Shown here: positions 31,738 to 43,075 of the stretch, in pieces
Position numbering within the stretch: position 1 is the stretch's first letter
Layout of the letters: each line of letters opens with the position of its first letter
NCBI RefSeq assembly: GCF_009834545.1
Contig: NZ_CP019427.1
Span: 5,515,001-5,579,000 of the forward strand
Reading direction: 5' to 3'
Length of the DNA stretch: 64,000 nt
From: Pseudomonas sp. S04
GTDB taxonomy: Bacteria; Pseudomonadota; Gammaproteobacteria; Pseudomonadales; Pseudomonadaceae
Position numbers and translations under genes: made by a program
Notes under the pieces: model-generated
What the model was told of the DNA's origin: nothing
Database searches by the model: none
What the model saw: the letters and a program-made list of their open reading frames with translations, nothing else

Positions 31738-34539
31738 ATGGCATTGAAATCCCCCGCGTTTCGTAAAAAATTTCCGTTGTTGGTTACCGGCAGTCTGCTG
31801 GCCCTGCAACCTCTAGCCACTTCCTTCGTGGTCGCCGCGGAACAGTATGACTGCTCAGTCTCTGCTTCGGGTGCCTGGGATTGCGCGCCGAAAACCAACG
31901 CGGCTCAACTGCCTCCGCGCCCTGTGCATGATGCCAGTGCGGTCAGCTCGGGCAACGAATCGGCAGCAGACACCAGCGTTGCCGGCGAAAGCGCCGACAA
32001 ACCGGCGTTGGTTACCGAAGCCAAGGGCCGCGGCCTGAAGTCGCGCAGCGCCGACTACAGTCACCTCGACTGGGTCCCGCGTGAACAGCTTACCGCTGCC
32101 CAACTGGCCGAAACCGGTCCGTACTGCTCCGGTGCCTATGTCGAACCGACTCGTCCTGGCATGAATGACAAGACGAGCAAAAGCGACGCGCCGACCTTTA
32201 TCGGTGCCAAGGCTTCCCGCTACCAGCAGGAACAGCAGATTGCCACCCTCGCCGGTGACGTGGTCATGCGCCAGGGCAGCATGCAGGTCGAGGCCGACGA
32301 GGCCAGCCTGTACCAGGCCGAGAACCGTGGCGAGCTCAACGGCAACGTCCGGGTGCGCGACAACGGCGCGCTGATCGTCGGCGACCACGCCGACGTGCAA
32401 CTGGACACTGGCGAAGCCAAGGTCGACAACGCCGAATACGTGTTGCACAAGTCCCGTGTGCGCGGTAACGCGCTGTACGCCAAGCGTGCAGAAAACGCGA
32501 TCATCCGCCTCAAGGACGGTACCTACACCACCTGTGAGCCGAACAGCAACGCCTGGCAGCTCAAGGGCAACAACATCACGCTGAACCCGGCGACCGGCTT
32601 CGGTACCGCGACCAACGTGACGCTGCGGGTCAAGGACATTCCAGTCCTGTACACGCCGTACATCTATTTCCCGATCGATGACCGCCGCCAGTCCGGCTTC
32701 CTGCCGCCGACCATCGGCAGCGGCAGCGATACCGGGATGCTGTTGGTCACGCCGTACTACTTCAACCTGGCACCGAACTACGATGCCACGTTGTACCCGC
32801 GCTACATGAGCAAGCGCGGCATGATGGTGGAAGGCGAGTTCCGTTACCTGACCGAATCCAGCGAAGGCCAGTTCGGTGGGGCGTACCTGGACGACCAGGA
32901 AGACGAGCGCAAGCTGCAGTCCGACTACGAAAAAACCCGCTACATGTACAACTGGCAGCACAAAGGCGGCCTCGATTCGCGGGTCTTCACCGAAGTCGAC
33001 TACACCAAGATCAGCGATCCCTACTACTTCCAGGATCTGCAGACCGACCAGTTGGGCGTTAAAAGCGTTTCCGATTTCGTCAATCAGCAAGGTGCTGTCA
33101 GCTACCGTGGCGACACCTTCACTGCACGTCTGAACGCGCAGGCCTATGAGTTGGCGTCGGTATCGAACATCACACCGTACGACCGCATGCCACAGATCAC
33201 CTTCAACGGTTTTCTGCCACAACAACCGGGCGGGCTGAACTTTGCCTACCAGACCGAGCTCGTACGCTTTGACCGCGATCTGCAAACAGGGACCTTCTTC
33301 GATGAAAACGGCAACCCTGACGACCGCCTCGACACTAACGTCCAGGGTCTGGCGCGAGCTACCGGCAACCGGATGAACCTGGCGCCAAGCGTCAGTCTCC
33401 CGCTCGACTGGACCTATGGCTTCGTGAAGCCATCGCTCAAGTACCAATACACTCAGTACGATCTGGACCTGGACGGCACCGGCAAGAGCCAGATTGCTGC
33501 ACAGGACGCGGAAGGCGATCGCCTCAACGGCACTTATGACCGCAATCAAAACCGCGCCGTGCCGATTGCCAGCATCGACAGCGGCCTGTACTTCGACCGC
33601 AATACCCAATGGTTCGGCAAGAACTACCGCCAGACCCTGGAACCGCGCCTGTACTATCTCTATGTTCCCGAGAAAGACCAGTCCGACATTCCAGTGTTCG
33701 ACACCAGCGAATCCGTGTTCAGCTACTCCTCGCTGTTCCGCGACAACCGTTTCACCGGCTCCGACCGTGTCGGCGACGAAAACAAACTGTCGCTGGGTGT
33801 AACCAACCGCTGGATCGAAGAAAACGGCTTCGAGCGTCAACGCATCAGCGTCGGCCAGGCCTTGTACTTCAAGGACCGCGAAGTCCAGTTGCCGGGTATC
33901 GATGCCAAGACCCGCGAGGATGCCCACTCCAACGTGTCGCCGTATGCCCTGGAATACGAATACCGCTGGAACCGCGATTGGCGCACCACGGCCGACTACA
34001 ACTGGGACCCGGACAGCCACAGCCCTCGCTCGGGCAGCGCGATGTTCCACTACCAGCCTGAAGACAACCCGAACAAGGTTATCAACGCCGGTTATCGCTA
34101 TCGCAACGACCAGGTCCGCTACGACCAGAACACTGGTAAATGGACTGTGGGCGGCGGCGACTACGGCACCCCGGGCCAGCCTGGCTACGTCAAGGATTAC
34201 TACAAGATCCAACAGCACGACTTCTCGGTCATCTGGCCTGTCGTGCCGCAATGGAATGCCATCAGCCGCTGGCAGTACGACTACAACCGCAACCGTACGC
34301 TGGAAGCCTTCGGTGGTTTCGAATACGACAACTGCTGCTGGAAACTGCGCCTGATCAACCGTTACTGGGTGTCCTATGACGAATTCAGTCAGGAAGCCCC
34401 GCAAAACGAAAAAGGCGACCACGGCATCTTCCTCCAAATCGTTCTGAAAGGTCTCGGTGGCGTAGTTGGCACCAAAGTAGAGAGCTTCCTCGACAAAGGC
34501 ATCCAAGGTTATCGTGAACGTGAAGACCAAGCTTTCTGA
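31738..34539 (+). CDS. lptD: LPS-assembly protein LptD
   Basis: Outer-membrane barrel that, with LptE, inserts lipopolysaccharide into the outer leaflet. The 933-residue precursor has a signal peptide (about residues 1-33, ending VVAAEQ), a Pseudomonas-type N-terminal extension with a cysteine pair ([13 protein letters not shown]), an OstA/LptA-like jelly-roll domain (about 150-300) and a ~600-residue beta-barrel. A cysteine pair DNCCW near the C-terminus is the expected disulfide partner. The start is the ATG of MALKSPAF; the frame is open 17 codons upstream. surA overlaps its end. Confidence 0.96.
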   Translation: MALKSPAFRKKFPLLVTGSLLALQPLATSFVVAAEQYDCSVSASGAWDCAPKTNAAQLPPRPVHDASAVSSGNESAADTSVAGESADKPALVTEAKGRGLKSRSADYSHLDWVPREQLTAAQLAETGPYCSGAYVEPTRPGMNDKTSKSDAPTFIGAKASRYQQEQQIATLAGDVVMRQGSMQVEADEASLYQAENRGELNGNVRVRDNGALIVGDHADVQLDTGEAKVDNAEYVLHKSRVRGNALYAKRAENAIIRLKDGTYTTCEPNSNAWQLKGNNITLNPATGFGTATNVTLRVKDIPVLYTPYIYFPIDDRRQSGFLPPTIGSGSDTGMLLVTPYYFNLAPNYDATLYPRYMSKRGMMVEGEFRYLTESSEGQFGGAYLDDQEDERKLQSDYEKTRYMYNWQHKGGLDSRVFTEVDYTKISDPYYFQDLQTDQLGVKSVSDFVNQQGAVSYRGDTFTARLNAQAYELASVSNITPYDRMPQITFNGFLPQQPGGLNFAYQTELVRFDRDLQTGTFFDENGNPDDRLDTNVQGLARATGNRMNLAPSVSLPLDWTYGFVKPSLKYQYTQYDLDLDGTGKSQIAAQDAEGDRLNGTYDRNQNRAVPIASIDSGLYFDRNTQWFGKNYRQTLEPRLYYLYVPEKDQSDIPVFDTSESVFSYSSLFRDNRFTGSDRVGDENKLSLGVTNRWIEENGFERQRISVGQALYFKDREVQLPGIDAKTREDAHSNVSPYALEYEYRWNRDWRTTADYNWDPDSHSPRSGSAMFHYQPEDNPNKVINAGYRYRNDQVRYDQNTGKWTVGGGDYGTPGQPGYVKDYYKIQQHDFSVIWPVVPQWNAISRWQYDYNRNRTLEAFGGFEYDNCCWKLRLINRYWVSYDEFSQEAPQNEKGDHGIFLQIVLKGLGGVVGTKVESFLDKGIQGYREREDQAF

Positions 34540-35836
34540 TTGTCTGCGCCCGCTGATGCTGGGCGCGCTGTTCCTGAGTACCGCGGCCAGCGCCGCGGTA
34601 CAGTCCATCGACAAAGTGGTGGCCATCGTCGACAACGACGTGGTCATGCAGAGCCAACTGGACCAGCGGGTTCACGAAGTCCAGCAAACCATCGCCAAGC
34701 GTGGCTCGGCCGTTCCACCGGCCGGCGTGCTGGAGCAACAGGTGCTTGAGCGCCTGATCGTCGAAAACCTGCAACTGCAGATCGGCGAGCGTTCCGGCAT
34801 CCGCATCACCGATGAAGAGCTGAACCAGGCGATCGGCACCATTGCCCAGCGCAACAACATGACTGTGGATCAATTCCGCGCCGCCCTGTCCCGCGATGGC
34901 CTGTCTTATGAAGACGCTCGTGAGCAAGTGCGCCGTGAAATGATCATCAGCCGTGTGCGTCAGCGTCGGGTCGCCGAGCGCATCCAGGTCACCGAGCAGG
35001 AAGTGAAGAATTTCCTCGCCTCTGACCTGGGCAAGATGCAGCTGTCGGAAGAACTGCACCTGGCCAACATCCTGATTCCGACCCCGGAAAGCGCCAACTC
35101 CGAAGCGATTCAGGCTGCGTACCGCCAGGCGATGGAGGTTTACCAGCAACTCAAGCAGGGCGCCGACTTCACCCAACTGGCGATTGCCAAATCCGGCAGC
35201 GACAACGCCCTGGAAGGCGGCGACATGGGCTGGCGCAAGGCCGCTCAACTGCCACCGCCGTTCGACCGTGAACTGAGTGCCATGTCCGTCGGTGACATCA
35301 CCCAACCAGCACGTACCCCTGGCGGTTTCATCATCCTCAAGCTGCTGGAAAAACGCGGCGGTGGTAATCAGACCCGTGACGAAGTCCACGTTCGTCACAT
35401 CCTGATCAAGCCGAGCGAAATCCGCAGCGAAGAAGAAACCAAGCGCCTGGCGCAGAAACTCTACGAGCGCATCGAAGCGGGTGAAGACTTCGCCGAACTG
35501 GCAAAGACCTACTCCGAAGACCCAGGTTCTGCCCTCAACGGCGGCGACCTGAACTGGATCGATCCGAACGCACTGGTACCGGAATTCCGTACCGTGATGA
35601 ACAACACCCCGCAAGGTCAGTTGTCCAAACCGTTCAAGAGCCCGTATGGCTGGCACGTCCTGGAAGTCCTTGGCCGTCGCGCCACCGACAGCACCAGCCA
35701 GGCGCGCGATCAACAAGCGATGACTGTGTTGCGTAACCGCAAGTACGACGAAGAGCTGCAAACCTGGTTGCGTCAGATCCGTGACGAAGCCTACGTTGAA
35801 ATCAAGCTCCCTGGCGTCGACCAGGCACCGAAGTGA
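34514..35836 (+). CDS. surA: periplasmic chaperone/peptidyl-prolyl isomerase SurA
   Basis: Escorts outer-membrane proteins, including LptD, through the periplasm. The 440-residue precursor has a signal peptide ([16 protein letters not shown]), the SurA N-terminal chaperone domain (about residues 28-150) and two parvulin domains (about 170-275 and 285-385, [12 protein letters not shown] in the second), then the C-terminal helix. It overlaps lptD by 26 bp. The start is GTG at 34514 or GTG at 34520; neither has a strong ribosome-binding site, as expected for a coupled gene. Confidence 0.95.
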   Translation: MNVKTKLSDCLRPLMLGALFLSTAASAAVQSIDKVVAIVDNDVVMQSQLDQRVHEVQQTIAKRGSAVPPAGVLEQQVLERLIVENLQLQIGERSGIRITDEELNQAIGTIAQRNNMTVDQFRAALSRDGLSYEDAREQVRREMIISRVRQRRVAERIQVTEQEVKNFLASDLGKMQLSEELHLANILIPTPESANSEAIQAAYRQAMEVYQQLKQGADFTQLAIAKSGSDNALEGGDMGWRKAAQLPPPFDRELSAMSVGDITQPARTPGGFIILKLLEKRGGGNQTRDEVHVRHILIKPSEIRSEEETKRLAQKLYERIEAGEDFAELAKTYSEDPGSALNGGDLNWIDPNALVPEFRTVMNNTPQGQLSKPFKSPYGWHVLEVLGRRATDSTSQARDQQAMTVLRNRKYDEELQTWLRQIRDEAYVEIKLPGVDQAPK

Positions 35837-36822
35837 AACCCAGACGTTTCGCTCTGACACCCGGCGAACCAGCCGGCATAGGTCCCGACCTGTGCCTGCT
35901 GCTCGCCTCGCACGCCCAGCCACACCCCCTGATAGCCATCACCAGCCGCGACCTGCTCCTCGAGCGGGCCGCGCAGCTGGGCGTGGTCGTTGATCTGCTG
36001 AGCGTCAGCCCCGGGCACTGGCCGGACGTTCCCGCGCCCGCCAACAGCCTGTACGTCTGGGATACACCACTCAACGCCCCGGTCGTTGCAGGTCAACTGG
36101 ACCCGGCCAATGCCGCCTTTGTCCTGCAAACCCTGACCCGCGCGGGCCAAGGCTGCCTGGATGGCGACTTTGCCGGAATGATCACCGCCCCGGTGCACAA
36201 AGGCGTGATCAACGAATCCGGAATTGCCTTTTCCGGGCATACCGAATTCCTGGCCGACCTGACCCATACCAGCCAAGTGGTGATGATGCTTGCCACCCGT
36301 GGCTTGCGCGTCGCCCTGGTGACCACTCACCTGCCGTTGCGCGAGATTGCCGACGCAATTACCCCGCAGCGCCTGGAGCGGGTCACGCGGATCCTGCACG
36401 CCGACCTGCAACACAAATTCGGCATCGCCCAGCCACGCATCCTCGTCTGTGGACTCAACCCCCACGCTGGCGAAGGCGGCCACCTGGGCCATGAAGAAAT
36501 CGATATCATCGAACCCACCCTTGAGCGTCTGCGCGGCGAAGGCATGGACCTGCGTGGTCCCCTGCCCGCCGACACTCTGTTTACCCCCAAATATCTGGAG
36601 CACTGCGACGCAGTGCTGGCGATGTACCACGACCAGGGCCTGCCGGTGTTGAAGTACAAAGGCTTCGGCGCGGCAGTCAACGTAACCCTGGGCTTGCCGA
36701 TCATCCGCACTTCAGTCGACCACGGCACCGCCCTGGACTTGGCTGGCAGCGGAAAAATCGACACCGGCAGCCTGCAAGTTGCCCTGGAAACCGCCTACCA
36801 GATGGCCGAGACCCGTTTATGA
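35833..36822 (+). CDS. pdxA: 4-hydroxythreonine-4-phosphate dehydrogenase
   Basis: NAD-dependent enzyme of pyridoxal-phosphate biosynthesis. The 329-residue protein has the N-terminal [34 protein letters not shown] and the metal-binding histidines in [31 protein letters not shown] and [11 protein letters not shown]. It starts at GTG within the surA stop (GTGA overlap) and its own stop overlaps the rsmA start, so the genes are coupled. Confidence 0.96.
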   Translation: MKPRRFALTPGEPAGIGPDLCLLLASHAQPHPLIAITSRDLLLERAAQLGVVVDLLSVSPGHWPDVPAPANSLYVWDTPLNAPVVAGQLDPANAAFVLQTLTRAGQGCLDGDFAGMITAPVHKGVINESGIAFSGHTEFLADLTHTSQVVMMLATRGLRVALVTTHLPLREIADAITPQRLERVTRILHADLQHKFGIAQPRILVCGLNPHAGEGGHLGHEEIDIIEPTLERLRGEGMDLRGPLPADTLFTPKYLEHCDAVLAMYHDQGLPVLKYKGFGAAVNVTLGLPIIRTSVDHGTALDLAGSGKIDTGSLQVALETAYQMAETRL

Positions 36823-37631
36823 CCGAGCATTACCAACACCGGGCGCGCAAGCGCTTCGGCCAGAACTTCCTGCACGACGCCGGCGTAATCGACCGTATCC
36901 TGCGCTCCATCCACGCCAAGGCCGACGACCGCCTGCTGGAAATCGGCCCGGGCCAGGGTGCCCTGACCGAAGGCCTGCTCAACAGCGGCGCGCAGCTTGA
37001 TGTCGTGGAGCTGGACAAGGACCTGATCCCGATCCTCAACCAGCAGTTCGCCGGCAAGAGCAACTTCAACCTGCACCAGGGCGATGCACTGAAGTTCGAT
37101 TTCAACAGCCTGAATGCCGCGCCCAACAGCCTGCGCGTGGTCGGCAACCTGCCGTACAACATCTCCACGCCGTTGATTTTCCACCTGCTGAACAACGCCG
37201 GGATCATTCGCGACATGCACTTCATGCTGCAAAAGGAAGTGGTCGAGCGCCTGGCGGCGGGTCCTGGTGGTGGCGATTGGGGCCGTCTGTCGATCATGGT
37301 CCAGTACCACTGCCGGGTCGAACACCTGTTCAATGTCGGCCCTGGCGCGTTCAACCCGCCACCCAAAGTCGACTCGGCTATCGTGCGCCTGGTGCCCCAC
37401 GCGGTACTGCCGCACCCGGCCAAGGACCACCGCCTGCTGGAGCGGGTCGTTCGCGAAGCCTTCAACCAGCGTCGCAAGACCCTGCGCAACACCCTCAAGG
37501 CCTTGCTCAGCAACGCTGAAATCGAAGCCGCCGGCGTCGATGGCAGCCTGCGCCCGGAACAGCTCGACCTGGCAGCCTTCGTGCGCCTGGCCGATCAGCT
37601 GGCAATCCAGCCCGCGCCGGCCGCTGAATAA
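36819..37631 (+). CDS. rsmA: 16S rRNA dimethyladenosine transferase
   Basis: SAM-dependent methylase that dimethylates two adjacent adenosines near the 3' end of 16S rRNA, needed for late 30S maturation. The 270-residue protein has the [11 protein letters not shown]-terminus, SAM motif [16 protein letters not shown] and the catalytic [12 protein letters not shown] motif, with a C-terminal helical domain ([13 protein letters not shown]). Its ATG overlaps the pdxA stop. The operon lptD-surA-pdxA-rsmA is interrupted here by a REP doublet before apaG. Confidence 0.97.
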   Translation: MTEHYQHRARKRFGQNFLHDAGVIDRILRSIHAKADDRLLEIGPGQGALTEGLLNSGAQLDVVELDKDLIPILNQQFAGKSNFNLHQGDALKFDFNSLNAAPNSLRVVGNLPYNISTPLIFHLLNNAGIIRDMHFMLQKEVVERLAAGPGGGDWGRLSIMVQYHCRVEHLFNVGPGAFNPPPKVDSAIVRLVPHAVLPHPAKDHRLLERVVREAFNQRRKTLRNTLKALLSNAEIEAAGVDGSLRPEQLDLAAFVRLADQLAIQPAPAAE

Positions 37632-37640
37632 CTCAGAACC

Positions 37641-37717
37641 CCTGTAGGAGCCAGCTTGCTGGCGATGGCGTCGGCAAAGTCGACAGATCCACTCGCTGGC
37701 AACCCAGCTCCTACAAG
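37641..37717. repeat. REP doublet between rsmA and apaG
   Basis: Inverted pair CCTGTAGGAGCCAGCTTGCTGGCGATG and its partner ...CGCTGGC..CCCAGCTCCTACAAGG. It fills most of the 208-bp gap and is a different REP variant (GGAGCCAGC) from that at 24.9 kb (GGAGCGAGG). Confidence 0.85.
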
Positions 37718-37839
37718 GCAGACCACATCGTTCTCCTGTCCTCGGCCACAGCATCTCTGGCCTACTGCCTGCCAGTTGGCCTAGACTGATCACCTCTCGC
37801 GTTAGGTAATCTGCGCTTTTGCTTTTAAGGCCTTCTTGC

Positions 37840-38220
37840 ATGTCCGATCCTCGTTATCAGGTCGACGTCAGCGTCGTCACTCGCTTTCTGGCAGAACAGT
37901 CGCAACCCGAGCAGAACCGTTTCGCCTTCGCCTACACCATCACCGTGCACAACAACGGCTCGCTACCCGCCAAGTTGCTCTCGCGGCACTGGGTGATTAC
38001 CGATGGTGACGGCCATGTCGAAGAGGTTCGTGGTGCGGGCGTGGTTGGCCTGCAACCGTTGATCGCCGCCGGCCAGAGCCACACCTACAGCAGCGGCACC
38101 GTAATGACCACCCGCGTCGGCAACATGCAGGGCAGTTACCAGATGCTCGCCGAAGACGGTACACACTTCGACGCCATCATCGCGCCCTTCCGCCTGGCGG
38201 TGCCCGGAGCCCTGCACTGA
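37840..38220 (+). CDS. apaG: Co2+/Mg2+ efflux-associated protein ApaG
   Basis: 126-residue immunoglobulin-like beta-sandwich protein of the DUF525/ApaG family; its biochemical role is not settled, though it was linked to cobalt resistance in enterobacteria. The family signature [16 protein letters not shown] and VVGLQPLI precede the GxMxGSYQM strand. The start is at MSDPRYQVD; seven upstream in-frame codons lack a ribosome-binding site. The stop shares a base with the apaH start. Confidence 0.95.
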   Translation: MSDPRYQVDVSVVTRFLAEQSQPEQNRFAFAYTITVHNNGSLPAKLLSRHWVITDGDGHVEEVRGAGVVGLQPLIAAGQSHTYSSGTVMTTRVGNMQGSYQMLAEDGTHFDAIIAPFRLAVPGALH

Positions 38221-39101
38221 TGGCGACGTATGCCGTCGGCGATCTGCAGGGCTGCCTCGAGCCGCTGCAGTGCCTGCTCAAGCAGGTCGCCTTCGATCCG
38301 CAGAGCGACCGTCTGTGGCTGGTGGGCGACCTGGTCAACCGTGGCCCGCAGTCGCTGGAAACCTTGCGCTTCCTCTATAGCATCCGCCAGTCGCTGGTCT
38401 GTGTGCTGGGTAATCATGACCTGCACCTGCTGGCCGCCGGGAACAAGATCGAGCGCCTGAAGAAAGCCGACACCCTGCGCGAAATTCTCGAAGCGCCCGA
38501 CGCCAAGGAACTGCTTGAGTGGCTGCGCCAGCAAAAGCTCCTGCACTACGACGAAATCCGCGACATGGTGCTGGTGCATGCCGGCATCCCGCCGCAGTGG
38601 TCCTTGCGCAAGGCCCTCAAGTGCGCCGCCGAAGTCGAGGCCGCCCTGCGCGATGACAACCTGTTCGCACCCTACCTGGACGGCATGTATGGCAACGAGC
38701 CAGCCAAGTGGGACAGCGACCTCAAAGGCGTGACCCGCCTGCGGGTGATCACCAACTACTTCACCCGCATGCGCTTTTGCACCAGCGAGGGCAAGCTTGA
38801 CCTCAAGGGCAAGGAAGGCGCCGACACCGCGCCACCCGGCTACGCGCCCTGGTTCAAGCACAAGGATCGCAAGACTCGCGGCCTGAAGATCATTTTTGGC
38901 CACTGGGCCGCACTCGAAGGCCGGTGCGACGAGCCCGGCGTCATCGCCCTCGACACTGGCTGTGTCTGGGGCGGCGCCATGACCCTGCTGAACATCGACA
39001 CCGGCGTACGCCTGAGTTGCCAGTGCGACGAGCACGGCCATGTTGCGTCGCCTGTCGCCCCACCTACCCCCGAACCATTGTCGGCCAGCGTCAAGCGCTA
39101 G
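38220..39101 (+). CDS. apaH: symmetrical bis(5'-nucleosyl)-tetraphosphatase
   Basis: Metallophosphatase that splits Ap4A into two ADP and also removes Np4 caps from RNA. The 293-residue protein has the calcineurin-like metal sites in order: GDLQGC (residues 7-12), [19 protein letters not shown] and [10 protein letters not shown], then the C-terminal FGHWAAL and LDTGCVWGG. It starts within the apaG stop codon (TGATG), so the two are coupled. Confidence 0.97.
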   Translation: MATYAVGDLQGCLEPLQCLLKQVAFDPQSDRLWLVGDLVNRGPQSLETLRFLYSIRQSLVCVLGNHDLHLLAAGNKIERLKKADTLREILEAPDAKELLEWLRQQKLLHYDEIRDMVLVHAGIPPQWSLRKALKCAAEVEAALRDDNLFAPYLDGMYGNEPAKWDSDLKGVTRLRVITNYFTRMRFCTSEGKLDLKGKEGADTAPPGYAPWFKHKDRKTRGLKIIFGHWAALEGRCDEPGVIALDTGCVWGGAMTLLNIDTGVRLSCQCDEHGHVASPVAPPTPEPLSASVKR

Positions 39102-39134
39102 GCTGCGCTGTCAGTCTGGCCACAGGAGCCCGCC

Positions 39135-39464
39135 ATGAGCGAATTCAAACGTATCCCCCCCGAACAAGCCCAAGCCCTGCGCGAACAAGGCGCCGTGCTG
39201 GTCGACATCCGCGACCCCGCGACCTACGCAGCGCTGCACATCAGCGGCTCCACGCATCTGGACAACCACTCCATCTCGGACTTCATCCGCGCCGCCGACC
39301 TCGACGCGCCAACGGTAGTGGTCTGCTACCACGGCAACTCCAGCCAGGGCGCTGCCGCCTACCTGGTCAGCCAGGGGTTTTCCGACGTCTACAGCATGGA
39401 CGGTGGCTTCGAGCTGTGGCGTACGACGTATCCTTCGGAAACCGCGAAAAGTAGCGGCGAATAA
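39135..39464 (+). CDS. glpE: thiosulfate sulfurtransferase GlpE
   Basis: Single-domain rhodanese (109 residues) that moves sulfane sulfur from thiosulfate to cyanide or thiols. The catalytic cysteine sits in [14 protein letters not shown]; the [11 protein letters not shown] segment and C-terminal [11 protein letters not shown] fit the family. It lies 33 bp after apaH with a clear AGGAG ribosome-binding site and closes the envelope/housekeeping run. A hairpin follows. Confidence 0.94.
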   Translation: MSEFKRIPPEQAQALREQGAVLVDIRDPATYAALHISGSTHLDNHSISDFIRAADLDAPTVVVCYHGNSSQGAAAYLVSQGFSDVYSMDGGFELWRTTYPSETAKSSGE

Positions 39465-39479
39465 TTTTTTTCAGCGCTC

Positions 39480-39502
39480 CAGCCCACGTCCCGCGTGGGC
39501 TG
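39480..39502 (+). terminator. hairpin after glpE
   Basis: Arms CAGCCCACG / CGTGGGCTG. No T-run follows on the plus strand, so termination is uncertain. The rest of the gap to prkA (39503-39750) holds no gene I can support and should contain the prkA promoter. Confidence 0.4.
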
Positions 39503-39750
39503 ACGAACGGTCGTACACAACAAATTGCGCATTGCTCCTTTACCTCGCGGATTACCAACTATCCTTAGCCTCAGGCCATCCAAAACAGGGGAGAGCCGGT
39601 ACACCGGCGAGCGGGTCATCGGGAGTAGCTTTCAGGGTTGATAGCTTTGAAGGTGTTCTGGGGGGGTAAAAAGCAGCTGAAATTGCGGCTGCTGACCAGC
39701 ATCGACTGAATGATCCGGCGTCGGCTCCACGTATCGAGCGAGGTGACGTC

Positions 39751-41673
39751 ATGAGTATCTTTAGCCACTTCCAACAACGCTTCGAGTCAACACGCCAGGA
39801 AGAACTCTCGCTGCAGGAGTACCTGGAACTCTGCAAACAGGACCGTAGCGCCTACGTTTCCGCCGCCGAGCGTCTGCTGCTGGCAATCGGTGAACCCGAA
39901 TTGCTGGACACTTCGACCAACTCGAGGCTGTCGCGCATTTTTTCCAACAAGGTGATCCGACGCTATCCGGCCTTCGAGGACTTCCACGGGATGGAAGAAT
40001 GCATCGACCAGATCGTCTCCTACTTCCGCCACGCCGCACAGGGCCTGGAAGAGAAGAAACAGATCCTCTACCTGCTCGGCCCCGTCGGCGGCGGCAAGTC
40101 GTCCCTGGCCGAAAAGCTCAAACAACTGATCGAGAAAGTGCCCTTCTATGCCATCAAGGGCTCTCCAGTATTCGAGTCACCACTGGGGCTGTTCAACGCC
40201 ACCGAAGACGGCGCGATCCTGGAAGAAGACTTTGGCATTCCCCGGCGCTACCTGAACACCATCATGTCGCCTTGGGCGACCAAACGGCTGGCCGAATTCG
40301 GCGGCGACATCAGCCAGTTCCGCGTGGTCAAGCTCTACCCTTCGATCCTCAACCAGATCGCGGTCGCCAAGACCGAGCCGGGCGATGAGAACAACCAGGA
40401 CATCTCGGCACTGGTGGGCAAGGTCGATATCCGCAAGCTCGAAGAATTCCCGCAAAACGACGCCGACGCCTACAGCTACTCGGGCGCCCTGTGCCGGGCC
40501 AACCAAGGCCTGATGGAATTCGTCGAGATGTTCAAGGCGCCGATCAAGGTCTTGCACCCACTGCTGACCGCCACCCAGGAAGGCAACTACAACAGTACCG
40601 AAGGCCTGGGCGCGATTCCGTTCACCGGGATCCTGCTGGCGCACTCCAACGAATCGGAGTGGCACACCTTCCGCAACAACAAGAACAACGAAGCCTTCAT
40701 CGACCGGATCTACATCGTCAAGGTGCCTTACTGCCTGCGGGTCAGCGATGAAGTGAAGATCTACGACAAGTTGCTGTTCAACAGCTCCCTGGCCAAGGCT
40801 CACTGCGCCCCCGACACCCTGAAGATGCTTGCCCAGTTCACCGTGCTCTCGCGCCTCAAGGAGCCGGAAAACTCGAACATCTACTCGAAAATGCGGGTCT
40901 ACGACGGTGAAAACCTCAAGGATACCGATCCGAAGGCCAAATCGATCCAGGAATACCGCGACACCGCCGGTGTCGACGAAGGCATGAACGGTCTTTCGAC
41001 CCGGTTCGCCTTCAAGATCCTGTCGAAAGTCTTCAACTTCGACCCGCACGAAATCGCCGCCAACCCGGTGCACCTGCTTTACGTGCTGGAACAGCAGATC
41101 GAGCAGGAGCAGTTCCAGGCAGAAACCCGTGAACGGTACCTGCGCTTCCTCAAGGAATACCTGGCACCGCGCTACATCGAGTTCATCGGCAAGGAAATCC
41201 AGACCGCGTACCTGGAGTCCTACAGCGAGTACGGGCAAAACATCTTCGACCGCTACGTGCTGTACGCGGACTTCTGGATTCAGGATCAGGAATACCGCGA
41301 CCCGGAAACCGGCGAGATCCTCAACCGCGTAGCCCTGAACGAAGAACTGGAGAAAATCGAAAAACCGGCGGGCATCAGCAATCCGAAGGATTTCCGCAAC
41401 GAAATCGTCAACTTCGTCCTGCGTGCCCGGGCCAACAACAACGGCAAGAACCCGACCTGGCTCAGCTACGAGAAACTGCGGGTGGTCATCGAGAAAAAAA
41501 TGTTCTCGAACACCGAGGACCTGCTGCCGGTCATCAGCTTCAACGCCAAGGCCAGCAAAGAGGACCAACAAAAGCACAACGACTTCGTCACACGGATGGT
41601 CGAGCGCGGCTATACCGACAAACAGGTACGACTGCTCTCCGAGTGGTACCTGCGGGTCAGAAAATCACAGTAA
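39751..41673 (+). CDS. prkA: PrkA-family serine protein kinase (YeaG)
   Basis: 640-residue member of the PrkA/YeaG family: an N-terminal AAA+ ATPase-like part with Walker A GPVGGGKSS (G110 to about S118) and a C-terminal kinase-related region. In Bacillus and E. coli relatives act in sporulation or in stationary-phase and nitrogen stress. A GAGGTGA ribosome-binding site precedes the ATG. It heads a conserved three-gene block with the DUF444 and SpoVR genes; together they probably form one stress-related module whose mechanism is still unclear. Confidence 0.95.
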   Translation: MSIFSHFQQRFESTRQEELSLQEYLELCKQDRSAYVSAAERLLLAIGEPELLDTSTNSRLSRIFSNKVIRRYPAFEDFHGMEECIDQIVSYFRHAAQGLEEKKQILYLLGPVGGGKSSLAEKLKQLIEKVPFYAIKGSPVFESPLGLFNATEDGAILEEDFGIPRRYLNTIMSPWATKRLAEFGGDISQFRVVKLYPSILNQIAVAKTEPGDENNQDISALVGKVDIRKLEEFPQNDADAYSYSGALCRANQGLMEFVEMFKAPIKVLHPLLTATQEGNYNSTEGLGAIPFTGILLAHSNESEWHTFRNNKNNEAFIDRIYIVKVPYCLRVSDEVKIYDKLLFNSSLAKAHCAPDTLKMLAQFTVLSRLKEPENSNIYSKMRVYDGENLKDTDPKAKSIQEYRDTAGVDEGMNGLSTRFAFKILSKVFNFDPHEIAANPVHLLYVLEQQIEQEQFQAETRERYLRFLKEYLAPRYIEFIGKEIQTAYLESYSEYGQNIFDRYVLYADFWIQDQEYRDPETGEILNRVALNEELEKIEKPAGISNPKDFRNEIVNFVLRARANNNGKNPTWLSYEKLRVVIEKKMFSNTEDLLPVISFNAKASKEDQQKHNDFVTRMVERGYTDKQVRLLSEWYLRVRKSQ

Positions 41674-41674
41674 G

Positions 41675-41793
41675 GCAGCGGCAAGCGGCAAGCTACAAGC
41701 CTCAAGCACACCGAACGGGCGCTTGAGGCTGTTGGTGGCTTGCGTTTGCTTTGAAAGCTTCGAGCTTGAAGCTTGTAACTTGTAGCTGCCCGG
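41675..41793. repeat. complex palindromic repeat between prkA and the YeaH gene
   Basis: The 130-bp gap is almost wholly self-complementary. The inner hairpin AGCCTCAAGC (41698-41707) pairs with GCTTGAGGCT (41721-41730). The outer arms GGCAGC...AGCTACAAG and CTTGTAACTTGTAGCTGCC bracket it, with AGCTT-rich repeats between. It contains no gene and is likely a REP-like or mRNA-processing element within the operon. Confidence 0.7.
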
Positions 41794-41803
41794 AGGGCTC
41801 CCT

Positions 41804-43075
41804 ATGAGCTATGTGATCGACCGACGTCTCAATGGCAAGAACAAGAGCACGGTAAACCGTCAGCGGTTTCTGCGGCGTTACCGTGATCACATCAAAAAGG
41901 CCGTCGAAGAGGCGGTCAGTCGGCGTTCCATCACCGATATGGAACACGGCGAACAGATCAGCATTCCCGGTCGCGATATCGACGAACCGGTGCTTCATCA
42001 CGGTCGTGGTGGCAAACAGACCGTGGTGCATCCGGGCAACAAGGAATTCACCAGCGGTGAGCATATTGCCCGTCCGCCCGGAGGAGGTGGCGGTAAAGGC
42101 CCGGGCAAGGCCGGCAACTCCGGCGAAGGCATGGATGAGTTCGTCTTCCAGATTACCCAGGAAGAATTCCTCGAATTCATGTTCGAAGACCTGGAACTGC
42201 CCAACCTGGTCAAGCGCAACCTGACCGGTACCGACACCTTCAAGACCGTGCGAGCCGGCATCAGCAACGAAGGCAACCCATCGCGGATCAACATCATCCG
42301 CACCCTGCGCTCAGCCCATGCCAGGCGTATCGCCCTGTCCGGCAGCAGCCGCGCCAAACTGCGCGACGCCAAGGACGAACTGGCACGACTGAAACTGGAA
42401 GAACCAGACAACTTCGGCGATATCCAGGAAATCGAAGCAGAAATCGAGCGTCTTAGCGCACGTATTCACCGCGTACCGTTCCTGGACACCTTCGACCTCA
42501 AGTACAACCTGCTGATCAAGCAACCCAACCCCAGCTCCAAGGCGGTGATGTTTTGCCTGATGGACGTTTCCGGCTCCATGACCCAGGCGACCAAGGACAT
42601 CGCCAAGCGCTTCTTCATCCTGTTGTACCTGTTCCTCAAGCGTAACTACGACAAGATCGACGTAGTCTTCATCCGCCACCACACCAGTGCCCGGGAAGTG
42701 GACGAAGAGGAGTTTTTCTACTCCCGCGAAACCGGCGGCACCATCGTCTCCAGCGCCTTGAAACTGATGCAGGAGATCATGGCCGAGCGTTATCCAAGCA
42801 ACGACTGGAACATCTACGCCGCCCAAGCCTCCGACGGCGACAACTGGAACGATGACTCGCCGATCTGCCGCGACATCCTGATCAACCAGATCATGCCGTT
42901 CGTGCAGTACTACACTTATGTGGAGATTACCCCGCGCGAACACCAGGCCCTGTGGTACGAATACGAGCGTATTGCCGAAGCCTTTTCCGACAATTTTGCC
43001 CAGCAGCAACTGGTTTCGGCCGGGGATATCTATCCGGTCTTCCGTGAACTCTTCCAGCGCAGGTTAGTGACATGA
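41804..43075 (+). CDS. YeaH/YhbH family protein (DUF444)
   Basis: 423-residue protein with a basic N-terminus ([25 protein letters not shown]), a glycine-rich stretch ([18 protein letters not shown]) and a C-terminal von Willebrand A-like domain whose MIDAS-type motif is MDVSGSM (about residues 250-256). It is the usual partner of PrkA; a GGAGGG ribosome-binding site precedes the ATG. Its stop overlaps the SpoVR start (ATGA). Function is unknown beyond stress association. Confidence 0.92.
   Translation: MSYVIDRRLNGKNKSTVNRQRFLRRYRDHIKKAVEEAVSRRSITDMEHGEQISIPGRDIDEPVLHHGRGGKQTVVHPGNKEFTSGEHIARPPGGGGGKGPGKAGNSGEGMDEFVFQITQEEFLEFMFEDLELPNLVKRNLTGTDTFKTVRAGISNEGNPSRINIIRTLRSAHARRIALSGSSRAKLRDAKDELARLKLEEPDNFGDIQEIEAEIERLSARIHRVPFLDTFDLKYNLLIKQPNPSSKAVMFCLMDVSGSMTQATKDIAKRFFILLYLFLKRNYDKIDVVFIRHHTSAREVDEEEFFYSRETGGTIVSSALKLMQEIMAERYPSNDWNIYAAQASDGDNWNDDSPICRDILINQIMPFVQYYTYVEITPREHQALWYEYERIAEAFSDNFAQQQLVSAGDIYPVFRELFQRRLVT

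Noticed and set aside
31855..34647. 930-codon open frame on the minus strand across lptD
   Set aside because: Shadow of lptD. The product is a low-complexity Val/Ala/Arg-rich string with no motif.
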